Below, in pieces: positions 1 to 6,385 of a DNA stretch of 6,422 nucleotides. The notes under the pieces are model-generated. The model did no database searches, was not told the DNA's origin, and saw only the letters and a program-made list of their open reading frames with translations. The position numbers were made by a program, and so were the translations under genes. Source of the stretch: Bacteroidales bacterium (GTDB lineage: Bacteria; Bacteroidota; Bacteroidia; Bacteroidales; JALTDM01); NCBI GenBank assembly GCA_027073875.1, contig JALTEO010000307.1, positions 1-6,422 of the forward strand, in the 5' to 3' direction. The first letter of the stretch is position 1; every line of letters begins with the position of its first letter.

Positions 1-11
1 ACAAAGAGGTT

Positions 12-24
12 GCACCTACGGTGC
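12..24. repeat. Small GC-rich palindrome at the window edge
   Basis: GCACC TAC GGTGC forms a five-base-pair stem with a three-base loop and stands out against the surrounding AT-rich DNA. There is no adjoining T-run on either strand, so it is not a convincing terminator. It may be the end of an interspersed repeat or of a feature lying left of the window. Confidence 0.4.
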
Positions 25-36
25 TTAAATAGTTCA

Positions 37-76
37 AAAGTTAAAAGTTTGTAAAGTTAAAAGTTCATAAAGTTTC
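37..76. repeat. 16-bp tandem repeat, about 2.5 copies
   Basis: AAAGTTAAAAGTTTGT (37-52), AAAGTTAAAAGTTCAT (53-68) and a half copy AAAGTTTC (69-76) run head to tail with period 16. A lone further copy, AAAGTTAAAAGTTTGA, lies at 188-203. The unit is non-coding and sits downstream of the DUF5723 gene. Such A/T-rich minisatellites are common in Bacteroidota intergenic DNA; no function is inferred. Confidence 0.75.
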
Positions 77-230
77 ATTTTCCCATTCGTAATTCGTAAT
101 TAATCATTCGTAATTAAATTATCGCATTTTTTTTTGTGTGTTTTAAAATTAATCATGTCAGTTTCATTAGTATAAAATTAAAAATACAAAGTTAAAAGTT
201 TGAAATATTTTAGAACAATAAAATTTGTTA
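77..230. other. Non-coding AT-rich tail after the DUF5723 gene
   Basis: Apart from the heptamer array and one stray copy of the 16-bp unit, this stretch holds a nine-T run (127-135) and no open frame, RNA gene or GC-rich hairpin. No clear terminator for the minus-strand barrel gene can be seen between its stop at 231 and the left edge. Confidence 0.5.
85..119. repeat. 7-bp tandem repeat ATTCGTA
   Basis: Five heptamers run in register: ATTCGTA (85-91), ATTCGTA (92-98), ATTAATC (99-105), ATTCGTA (106-112) and ATTAAAT (113-119); three are perfect and two are decayed. It follows directly after the 16-bp repeat array and is non-coding. Copy-number change by strand slippage is plausible. No gene depends on its reading frame. 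Confidence 0.7.
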
Positions 231-1679
231 TTAAATAGAGGCCTTGGATTCTTGTTTTTTACATTTCAGCAGAACATTAGTACCAAACCTAAAGTTAATA
301 TTCCGGGTAGATTGTGGCCAAATAAATCCCAAGAAATTGTCTGTTGCCATAAAAGTCTGGAAAGGTCCCACTTTAAATATAAGTGCCAATCCGACATTTG
401 TAGGGCTTCTATTGATATATGAATAACTGATGGAACCGCCGAACCATTTTTTAAGTTGGGCATTTGCCGAAACTGTAAATGACGGATGTATCAAATATTG
501 ATAAATTTCCATTCTGCCCAAAAAAGAAAAATTGATATTATCTTTCCATTGATAAGTACCACCCAAATAAAATTTTGGTGTCAAGTAGGAATAGTATTTT
601 TCCGTTTGGCTTTCCGGCTCAAAGATGTGAATAACAGAATCTTCGAAATTATCAATATGTGCCTGATTGATAGAATCATTTTCCTGTAGATAAGGTTGTA
701 CATCCCAACCATCGTAAGTAAAATCGCCATCCACTTTTAGTGTTATCGGATTGCTTTTCCAAGCAATAAATCCCAAATCAATTGCTGAGGCATAAAGTGT
801 AATTTTATTGTTTAATTTATAAATAGCACCAAGGTCTAATCCCATTCCCGGATTTTTAGTATCAAAAATTAATTGTTTAACTTCTTTTGCTCCAAATTGT
901 GGTAAGGTATCGTATTCAAAGATTAACGAGTCACCGTCATAATCGTAATCCAGACGATTAACGGAATAATAAGGTTGTGTGATATTAACTTCCATATTTG
1001 TATGAAAATCATAGGTGTAATCAGCCGAAGATGTGTTCCATGTAAAGTCGGCATGATGTGTCCAAACATTAAGTTTCCCAAATAATAACTTAGGGCGAAT
1101 GCCGAGGGTTAACTTATCATTAATTTTTTTAGAAACCCCTATGGCATATTCCCTGTACCAAGTAGCAGAAACACCTAAGCCATAAAAGTCTATTGCGTTG
1201 TCAATAAATGATTTACCGTTACCTTCCCATGCCAACTGCAACAAATCGTGAGGGATACTGATTTTTGTATCTATACGGTCGGTCATATTAAATGAAAAGT
1301 AATAATCATTGAAATGATATCCTGCCGAAAACCAATTAACATCTGTTTCAAAAGTTGCATATTCTACTTTTTTGATTTTTTTGAGCATATTCGGAATATC
1401 AATAATTAGAGAGTCTGCCATTATACCTGCTCCGTGATGGATTACATCAGTATATTTTAAATTATTATTACTGTAATTAAAATGAATAGGAGGAAGAACC
1501 TGTCCGGCAAATGGCACGATTAATCCACCAAAATAAATTTTGCAATTGTTTTGTTGTGCAGGATTTAACAAGATAGATTGTGGTAATTGATTATCAAAAT
1601 AGAGTGTATTGTCTTGCTGAGCCACAATTTGACTTCCTGTTAAAATAATACCGGCAAATAAAATTATTAATTTTTTCAT
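231..1679 (-). CDS. DUF5723-like secreted outer-membrane beta-barrel protein
   Basis: This 482-residue protein most resembles the DUF5723 family of Bacteroidota, which are predicted outer-membrane barrels of unknown function; I recognise it from memory, not from a search. Residues 1-20 are a Sec signal peptide (two Lys, a hydrophobic run, then IVA before QQD), so cleavage after Ala20 is likely. The mature part has alternating aromatic and polar strands typical of a barrel: an early 'LLNPA' near 37-41, 'LGIRPKLLFGKLNV' at 192-205, and 'NPGMGLDLGAIYKL' at 276-289. There is no lipobox and no type IX secretion C-terminal domain. The reading frame stays open 20 codons further upstream, but that stretch overlaps the preceding gene and has no signal sequence, whereas the ATG at 1679 follows a strong Shine-Dalgarno. 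It is the second gene of a pair with the lipoprotein at 1696-3330, 16 bases away. The barrel placement is fairly secure; substrate and role are unknown. Confidence 0.85.
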   Translation of the reverse strand: MKKLIILFAGIILTGSQIVAQQDNTLYFDNQLPQSILLNPAQQNNCKIYFGGLIVPFAGQVLPPIHFNYSNNNLKYTDVIHHGAGIMADSLIIDIPNMLKKIKKVEYATFETDVNWFSAGYHFNDYYFSFNMTDRIDTKISIPHDLLQLAWEGNGKSFIDNAIDFYGLGVSATWYREYAIGVSKKINDKLTLGIRPKLLFGKLNVWTHHADFTWNTSSADYTYDFHTNMEVNITQPYYSVNRLDYDYDGDSLIFEYDTLPQFGAKEVKQLIFDTKNPGMGLDLGAIYKLNNKITLYASAIDLGFIAWKSNPITLKVDGDFTYDGWDVQPYLQENDSINQAHIDNFEDSVIHIFEPESQTEKYYSYLTPKFYLGGTYQWKDNINFSFLGRMEIYQYLIHPSFTVSANAQLKKWFGGSISYSYINRSPTNVGLALIFKVGPFQTFMATDNFLGFIWPQSTRNINFRFGTNVLLKCKKQESKASI

Positions 1680-1684
1680 TTTTT

Positions 1685-1691
1685 CCCTCCC
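1685..1691 (-). promoter_or_regulatory. Strong Shine-Dalgarno deciding the DUF5723 gene start
   Basis: The minus strand reads GGGAGGG five bases before the ATG at 1679, inside the 16-base gap after the lipoprotein gene. This settles the start at 1679 over the longer open frame to 1739. None of the other three genes in the window has a comparable purine-rich site, and Bacteroidota generally depend little on Shine-Dalgarno pairing, so this site probably raises barrel translation relative to its partner. Confidence 0.75.
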
Positions 1692-1695
1692 TATT

Positions 1696-3330
1696 TTAAT
1701 GTTCTGAAGTATTAAAACTTGCTTGTGCCTGTACGCCAAGTTTCATGCTTAATACATAGTCGGCATAAAATTTTACTAACTGTGCCTCGTCATAATCTTT
1801 GGTATGTACATAACCACGGAAACGGATATATTTTGTATTCTCCAACAAATCAAGTCGCGGTCGTTCGTATAAAACAGTCGTTGTCTTATGGGTTGGACTT
1901 ATAACCTTATAGTTAGCATCTAACACACCGGATTCAACAAGATGCATTTCATTATCTGTATGGAATAGTGAATCTAAAATAACATGTGTTGAATCGTCAA
2001 AATAAACTTGAAAGTAAACATCTGCCGGCATACCGTTATCTACATTAAATAGAAATTTTATCCATTGGATATCATCAAAATCGTGGAATTTTTTAGAGAA
2101 ATCAGCTTCGGTTGTATCTTCTAATGTTAAATAAGAAGCATAGCCCCAAAGTGGCAAATTAACTTCCACATCTACATCAAATTTACTACTGTCTGTGGCA
2201 AAGTTATTAGCATAACCATTTGGATTTAAATAACCGTTCACACCAAATAAAAGATACTTTGGCGACTCATTGAGAATATCCCGAATTTGCGGGAAATTGG
2301 CAGTATCCAAAGTAAGGGTAGTTAAAGCAGGGTAACCGATACTATCAATTGATGGTACATTAACATCAACAGAAGAAAATGGAAATGGAAATGAAGCATG
2401 AGAATTATCAATAGTTGAAAAAGTTGTAAAATCATCAAAGTCCATTGTTATTGGTAGTCCGTAAGAATTATTGATATAAATATAAATACGCGGATCTTCA
2501 AAATAAGCTGTACCGTTAAAAGCATTGTTGTATATATCAATATGTACAGTATCAATGTCAATAGACAGCGTATCCTGTCCCAAATAACCAAACAAAGAAT
2601 GATAATCAAGATTGTCAAATTTCACGGCTATGTCGCAAGTTTCACTGTCATTTACCGTTCCTGAACCTGAATCATACAGTGTTAAGTCATAATTGATAAA
2701 AACATGGTTTGTATCTGTTCCGGTTAGTCCTGTTAAGTCCAAAAGGTAGCCGTCAAAGTCAGAAAAAGTTGAACTGGAAGAAAAATTTCCGGAATCATCA
2801 TCAATATTGACTGTAGTTGAAAAAGGAACTCCGTTTTTTGTTAATCCGGGTAATGTAATTATTAGCGTTCCCGTATGATGAAATGATGATTTTACATCCA
2901 CAGTCATATCTAAATATTTAACAATAACACTATCCAGAAGTTGAGCATTATCAACTGCAAAAGGATAAGATATGTTATTTTTTATCAAATGGTTAGGGTT
3001 AAACCCACCCGAATCTACATCGCTTTTGGTGTATGTCATCGGAAATGTTTGACCGGGTAGTTTGATAATATCTTCTGCTTTAGCAGAGTAAACTTTTTTG
3101 CGATATACCAAATACAAAAATCCTGTGTTGTCTTCTTCAAACAATTCATTATTGTCATAATCCTGTAAAATATCGCGGATTTTTAAATCTGCTTTTGCCA
3201 GTGGAACCGCCATATTGGGTTCCCACTGCATAGTAGTAGAAATTTTATCGGCATCAAAATAATCTTTTACACATCCTGTTGTAATCGTTATCAGCAGAAC
3301 AATAATTAGCAAGGAATAATATCTTTTCAT
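1696..3330 (-). CDS. Large beta-rich acidic lipoprotein, family not recognised
   Basis: This is a 544-residue predicted lipoprotein. Residues 1-20 form a lipoprotein signal (KR, a hydrophobic core, then ITTGC) with the lipidated Cys at 20. Cys is followed by VKDYFDAD, a Lys-Asp-containing acidic stretch that loosely resembles the Bacteroidota lipoprotein export signal and hints at surface exposure. A conserved-looking 'WEPNMAVPLA' segment lies at 36-45. The remainder is Asp, Ser, Thr and Tyr rich, with short alternating beta strands such as 'DPRIYIYINNSYGLPITM' at 279-296, suggesting several immunoglobulin-like or similar all-beta modules. No catalytic motif is visible. The ATG at 3330 is preferred over an in-frame TTG at 3339 because it gives a compact signal peptide. 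The gene sits directly before the DUF5723 barrel gene with a 16-base gap, so the two are almost certainly co-transcribed. It may be a barrel partner, a surface structural lipoprotein or a binding protein; function is unknown. Confidence 0.87.
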   Translation of the reverse strand: MKRYYSLLIIVLLITITTGCVKDYFDADKISTTMQWEPNMAVPLAKADLKIRDILQDYDNNELFEEDNTGFLYLVYRKKVYSAKAEDIIKLPGQTFPMTYTKSDVDSGGFNPNHLIKNNISYPFAVDNAQLLDSVIVKYLDMTVDVKSSFHHTGTLIITLPGLTKNGVPFSTTVNIDDDSGNFSSSSTFSDFDGYLLDLTGLTGTDTNHVFINYDLTLYDSGSGTVNDSETCDIAVKFDNLDYHSLFGYLGQDTLSIDIDTVHIDIYNNAFNGTAYFEDPRIYIYINNSYGLPITMDFDDFTTFSTIDNSHASFPFPFSSVDVNVPSIDSIGYPALTTLTLDTANFPQIRDILNESPKYLLFGVNGYLNPNGYANNFATDSSKFDVDVEVNLPLWGYASYLTLEDTTEADFSKKFHDFDDIQWIKFLFNVDNGMPADVYFQVYFDDSTHVILDSLFHTDNEMHLVESGVLDANYKVISPTHKTTTVLYERPRLDLLENTKYIRFRGYVHTKDYDEAQLVKFYADYVLSMKLGVQAQASFNTSEH

Positions 3331-3354
3331 GGGAAACAACTTTTATAATAGACA

Positions 3355-3362
3355 CAAAATTA
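3355..3362 (-). promoter_or_regulatory. Bacteroidota-type -7 box before the lipoprotein/barrel pair
   Basis: The minus strand reads TAATTTTG, a perfect match to the Bacteroidota TAnnTTTG box, 24 bases before the ATG at 3330. No good TTG element is found at the usual spacing of about 19 bases; the nearest TTG (3375-3377) is only 12 bases upstream. The site would give a short leader of roughly 15-20 bases. The position between two gene pairs supports it, but the missing -33 element keeps confidence moderate. Confidence 0.45.
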
Positions 3363-3377
3363 AGGAAAAGGTTTCAA

Positions 3378-3441
3378 TTTTTATGTTAAATAAGTGTTTT
3401 TTATGTCTATAAATGTTTGTGGAAAATAAAAATACATTTAT
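3378..3441. repeat. AT-rich direct and inverted repeats in the comEC/lipoprotein spacer
   Basis: On the plus strand TTTTTATGT occurs at 3378-3386 and again at 3398-3406, exactly 20 bases apart, which puts both copies on one face of the helix. Next to them an 8-base inverted repeat, ATAAATGT (3409-3416) and ACATTTAT (3434-3441), encloses a 17-base spacer. On the minus strand these lie just upstream of the TAATTTTG box, where an activator site or A-tract promoter element could sit. The composition is so AT-rich that chance is a real alternative. No GC-rich terminator follows the comEC stop in this spacer. Confidence 0.3.
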
Positions 3442-3473
3442 TTTTCATCTTTAAAAGTATTGCAAACCCAAAA

Positions 3474-5639
3474 CTACAATAGCTTGAAACCGGAAAAATC
3501 TTTCACAAATGCTCCCTGCTCCGGAACAACAAAACAATTAATGCCTGCCGACAAACAATCATTTTTCCATTCCGAAATTTTGTAAGTAGAATTAGAAGCA
3601 TCAATAATAATTTTTTTGAAGTCGAAAAGTCGTAAGAGCGTTTGAATACTAACAGCCGTATTTTCACTTAATAAGATGTAATCTACTTTGAGCTTTTTCT
3701 TGGTAATGGTGCGTGGAGAAATGGTGTAATCACGGTTAAAAACAACTATTTTCTTATCGTAAAAACCAATATAGTTTCGTTTCAGGAAAAAATGCGGATT
3801 TTGAATAATCAAAAAGTTTCTGAAAAAATGATTATTGTTCATTTGCCTGATATTCAATAATTTTTCATTCTTCACGCCCAAAGCCAACCAGTTGTTTTTT
3901 ATATGGTAGTTTAGTTTCTTTTCTTTGCCTGCCAATGAAGAAAAAAAGATATTATCTTGTCCGTCCACAAAGTTATATGCTGTTTCGCGACTGATGTCAT
4001 AAACGATAAATTTCCGCTGCCGGTTTACAGCAAACTCGCTATAAATGGTCGTGGTTAGGAAAACCAGCACAAAACCCAAAAATGCGAAAACAGGTACAGA
4101 CTTACGCCACAATAAAATAAGTACGAATGACAAAATTATTAGATACAACAAAATCATTTGGCTTTTGGAAATGGAGATATCTTGGTCGAAAGCAAACGGC
4201 AACGACTGAATCCAACGGATGCCTCCCATCATAAAGCTTAAAATCTTGTCCAAGATGTCGGCAACAAACAAAAAAACTGTAGGCAATGGCGATACTGCCA
4301 ATAATAACATAGCCACATAAATAATAACTGACACCAATGGGATAACAAATAAATTGGTTAAAAGAAAATAGTTCGGAAACTGGTGAAAGAAAAATAAGCC
4401 AATGGGGAAAGTAGTAATCTGTGCCGCAATAGAAACAGCAATTAAAGACCAGATTTTGTCAGCCATTTTCCCGAAAAATGATTTACCAAAATACAACAAG
4501 CCATATATCTTGGGATGTAAAAAAATGATGCCCAACACTGCCAGATACGACAACCAAAAACCAATTTCTACCAAATTGTAAGGATTAAATAATAACAACA
4601 AAAACGCCGAGGCAGCAATAGTGTTGTAAATATTCTTTGGGCGTCTTAGATTCTCGCCAACCACAATGAACGAAAACATGACACTTGCCCGTAATACCGA
4701 TGGTGAGAATCCCGTTATCAGTGCATAGCTCCACAAAACCAATATCATCAAAATTGTTTTTATCCACAGGCGTTTCTTTTTGAAAAAAAACGACAGCAAA
4801 TAATTGAGTACCAAATAAATAATTCCGACATGAAGCCCCGAAACTGCCAACACATGCATGGCTCCGGTTTGCGAAAATGACTGCCGTGTTTCTATCGAAA
4901 GCAAATCTTTATATCCGACAGTCAGTGCCGAGATGATACTAAAATTATCAGGTTGTAAATGTGCACGGCGAAAGATACTAACTACGCTTTGCTGAATCTT
5001 TGCCGCCCATATCGAGATATTATCTGTTGGGATATTATTCCCTATTTTTTGCCACTGCCCCGCCCTCAGAAATGCTTGTTTGGTAATCAGATGATATGCC
5101 AAATAATTTCTGTAGTCAAATTCGTGAGGATTCTTGGCTGCCGAAGGTGTTTGCACAGCAACATCAAAAACAATTCTGTCGCCAATGGCTAATTGCGGTG
5201 AATTAACAGAATCTTTCCGAAAATATAGAACAATCTTTCCGTTGGCAGCAATCCATTTTCCGTTTTTATTAATGGCTTCCGTTTCTAAAACAGTTTTGAT
5301 GGTTTTGTCGCCTGCCTTCGGCTGTTTTACAATGGTACCAACCATCATCCCTTGTTGCAAATTATCAGGCGTCAGGCGTTGTTCATCTTTTAGTTGTGTT
5401 ATCAGCACGCCAGCTAAAATCAGAAATAAATTGATACCAACGCCTATAATGATAAACCGGCGACTGTTTTTTATCAGCAAATGCAAAAAAATAAGTATTG
5501 CCAACAGACCGACAAGTGCAATAAATAAAATTTCAGGAAAAATAGGGAGAAAACCACTTAATTGTAATAAGATACCTATCAACAACGGAATCAATAAACG
5601 AACGAAAGGATGAAGCCGGAGTTGTTCTATGAACCCCAC
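3474..5639 (-). CDS. comEC: ComEC/Rec2-family DNA-uptake channel with degenerate C-terminal domain
   Basis: ComEC is the inner-membrane channel that passes single-stranded DNA into the cytoplasm during natural transformation. This 721-residue protein has three N-terminal membrane helices (about 12-30, 35-57, 62-81). A soluble DUF4131/OB-like region follows at about 85-200, including 'NPHEFDYRNYL' at 170-180. The Competence domain spans about 228-533 with its hallmark segments: FSQTGAMHVLAVSGLHVGI (255-273), GFSPSVLRASVM (310-321), NPYNLVEIGFWLSYLAVLG (352-370) and AAQITTFP (405-412). Residues 541-721 look like a shrunken metallo-beta-lactamase-like domain: 'VYDISRETA' stands where DVGQGDA is usual, and 'VDYILLSEN' where the HHGS segment would be, with no HxHxDH. 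The start is GTG at 5639, since the first in-frame ATG codons (residues 98-99) lie inside the soluble domain. It begins 6 bases after the upstream TPR lipoprotein stop, so translational coupling is likely. The stop codon is TAG. Confidence 0.95.
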   Translation of the reverse strand: MGFIEQLRLHPFVRLLIPLLIGILLQLSGFLPIFPEILFIALVGLLAILIFLHLLIKNSRRFIIIGVGINLFLILAGVLITQLKDEQRLTPDNLQQGMMVGTIVKQPKAGDKTIKTVLETEAINKNGKWIAANGKIVLYFRKDSVNSPQLAIGDRIVFDVAVQTPSAAKNPHEFDYRNYLAYHLITKQAFLRAGQWQKIGNNIPTDNISIWAAKIQQSVVSIFRRAHLQPDNFSIISALTVGYKDLLSIETRQSFSQTGAMHVLAVSGLHVGIIYLVLNYLLSFFFKKKRLWIKTILMILVLWSYALITGFSPSVLRASVMFSFIVVGENLRRPKNIYNTIAASAFLLLLFNPYNLVEIGFWLSYLAVLGIIFLHPKIYGLLYFGKSFFGKMADKIWSLIAVSIAAQITTFPIGLFFFHQFPNYFLLTNLFVIPLVSVIIYVAMLLLAVSPLPTVFLFVADILDKILSFMMGGIRWIQSLPFAFDQDISISKSQMILLYLIILSFVLILLWRKSVPVFAFLGFVLVFLTTTIYSEFAVNRQRKFIVYDISRETAYNFVDGQDNIFFSSLAGKEKKLNYHIKNNWLALGVKNEKLLNIRQMNNNHFFRNFLIIQNPHFFLKRNYIGFYDKKIVVFNRDYTISPRTITKKKLKVDYILLSENTAVSIQTLLRLFDFKKIIIDASNSTYKISEWKNDCLSAGINCFVVPEQGAFVKDFSGFKLL

Positions 5640-5645
5640 AAAATC

Positions 5646-6212
5646 TTATTTTTCAGGATTTTTAGATGCGACATCTTCATTTCCTTCAAACATTTTTATC
5701 AGTTCTTCGGGAGATTTCCCAAGATATTTTAAAGAATATTGTGCATCGTCAGCAAATTGATTGTCGGGATATTTTTTGATAAATTCCTGATAACCAATTC
5801 TTGCATTTGCAGTATCTTTTAAAGTATTTTCGTAAGTAAATGCTTTTAAAAATAGTGCCGTAGGTGTTTTTTCGTAGTTAGGATAATCGGTACAAATTTT
5901 CTCGTAATACAAAACAGCTTCATGTCCTTTATGTAGTGCTCTGGCAATTTCTGCCGCTTTAAATAAGTATTCAGGACTTAGGGAATCTTTAGGAAAGTCA
6001 TGAGCAAAACGGGCATATGCAATCATAGTCTCAAGAGCAACACCTGGTTTAATAGTTTGCGATGAATCGGCATAAAGTTTTTTCTCCAGATTTTGAATGT
6101 AAACTTTCGAAGAGTCCTTTCCTGTCATAGTACTTTCATTACCTGAATTGGTACATCCCCAATAGAATAAAGGAACAATAGCTAAAAGAAAAATTATTCT
6201 TTTCATGAACAT
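5646..6212 (-). CDS. Small TPR-repeat lipoprotein upstream of comEC
   Basis: The 188-residue product begins with a lipoprotein-type signal (KRIIFLLAIVPLFYWGC) with the acceptor Cys at 20. The lipobox is unorthodox, with Tyr at -3, but Bacteroidota tolerate this. The residues after Cys (TNSGNEST) are not acidic near the Cys, so surface export is not suggested and a periplasm-facing anchor is more likely. Residues about 58-165 contain at least two or three tetratricopeptide-like helical pairs, for example 'AVLYYEKICTDYPN' (99-112) and 'ARIGYQEFIKKYPDNQFADD' (137-156), resembling the YbgF/BamD type of periplasmic TPR protein. Two ATG starts fit, at 6212 and 6206; the second gives a tidier signal peptide. 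It is the first gene of a tight pair with comEC. It could be a scaffold for envelope assembly or a helper of DNA uptake; the latter rests only on position. Confidence 0.87.
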   Translation of the reverse strand: MFMKRIIFLLAIVPLFYWGCTNSGNESTMTGKDSSKVYIQNLEKKLYADSSQTIKPGVALETMIAYARFAHDFPKDSLSPEYLFKAAEIARALHKGHEAVLYYEKICTDYPNYEKTPTALFLKAFTYENTLKDTANARIGYQEFIKKYPDNQFADDAQYSLKYLGKSPEELIKMFEGNEDVASKNPEK

Positions 6213-6223
6213 TAATTTTTTTA

Positions 6224-6254
6224 CAAAATAAAGTAAATTTTAGTTTATAGCCAA
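6224..6254 (-). promoter_or_regulatory. Likely promoter of the TPR lipoprotein-comEC unit
   Basis: On the minus strand a TTG within a T-run (6252-6254) is followed after 20 bases by TTATTTTG (6224-6231), which is TAnnTTTG with one mismatch at the second base. Spacing and sequence fit the Bacteroidota sigma-ABfr promoter pattern, and the site lies 12 bases before the first possible start codon. The transcript leader would be very short, so an additional promoter upstream is possible. Confidence 0.4.
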
Positions 6255-6348
6255 AAAAAGAATGTAAACCGTCCTAAACTTGTTTATTTAACCCGATTTA
6301 TTTATTGAATTGTATGAATGTGCAATGGATAAAGGGAGAGTAAAGCAG

Positions 6349-6385
6349 AAAATCCCGATTTAGAAATACCCAAATCCGGGATTTT
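6349..6385. terminator. Bidirectional terminator-like hairpin
   Basis: AAAATCCCGATTT (6349-6361) pairs with AAATCCGGGATTTT (6372-6385) across a 10-base loop, leaving one unpaired C at 6376. A GC core flanked by A-run and T-run is the usual form of a Rho-independent terminator that can work in either direction. The U-runs are short (four). On the minus strand it probably ends a gene lying beyond the right edge and insulates the TPR-comEC unit; no plus-strand gene in the window needs it. Confidence 0.65.

Noticed and set aside
225..689. Several short plus- and minus-strand open frames over the barrel gene
   Set aside because: They are shadows of the barrel gene and have no start signal or protein-like composition of their own.
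1680..1739. A longer open frame for the barrel gene beginning at 1739
   Set aside because: The extra 20 residues overlap the lipoprotein gene, bury the signal peptide and ignore the strong Shine-Dalgarno before 1679.
3331..3339. A TTG start three codons upstream for the lipoprotein
   Set aside because: The ATG at 3330 gives the standard Met-Lys-Arg lipoprotein signal, and no ribosome site favours the TTG.
5134..5613. A 159-codon open frame on the plus strand
   Set aside because: It lies wholly antisense to comEC, whose motifs are clear, and its translation shows no recognisable domain.
3474..5639. comEC as a truncated pseudogene
   Set aside because: The frame is intact, all channel motifs are present and the reduced C-terminus still ends in an ordered domain-like segment, so a lineage-specific form is more likely.
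6314..6343. A nine-codon plus-strand frame just before the hairpin, like a leader peptide
   Set aside because: No gene follows on the plus strand within the window, there is no Shine-Dalgarno and the frame is too short to distinguish from chance.
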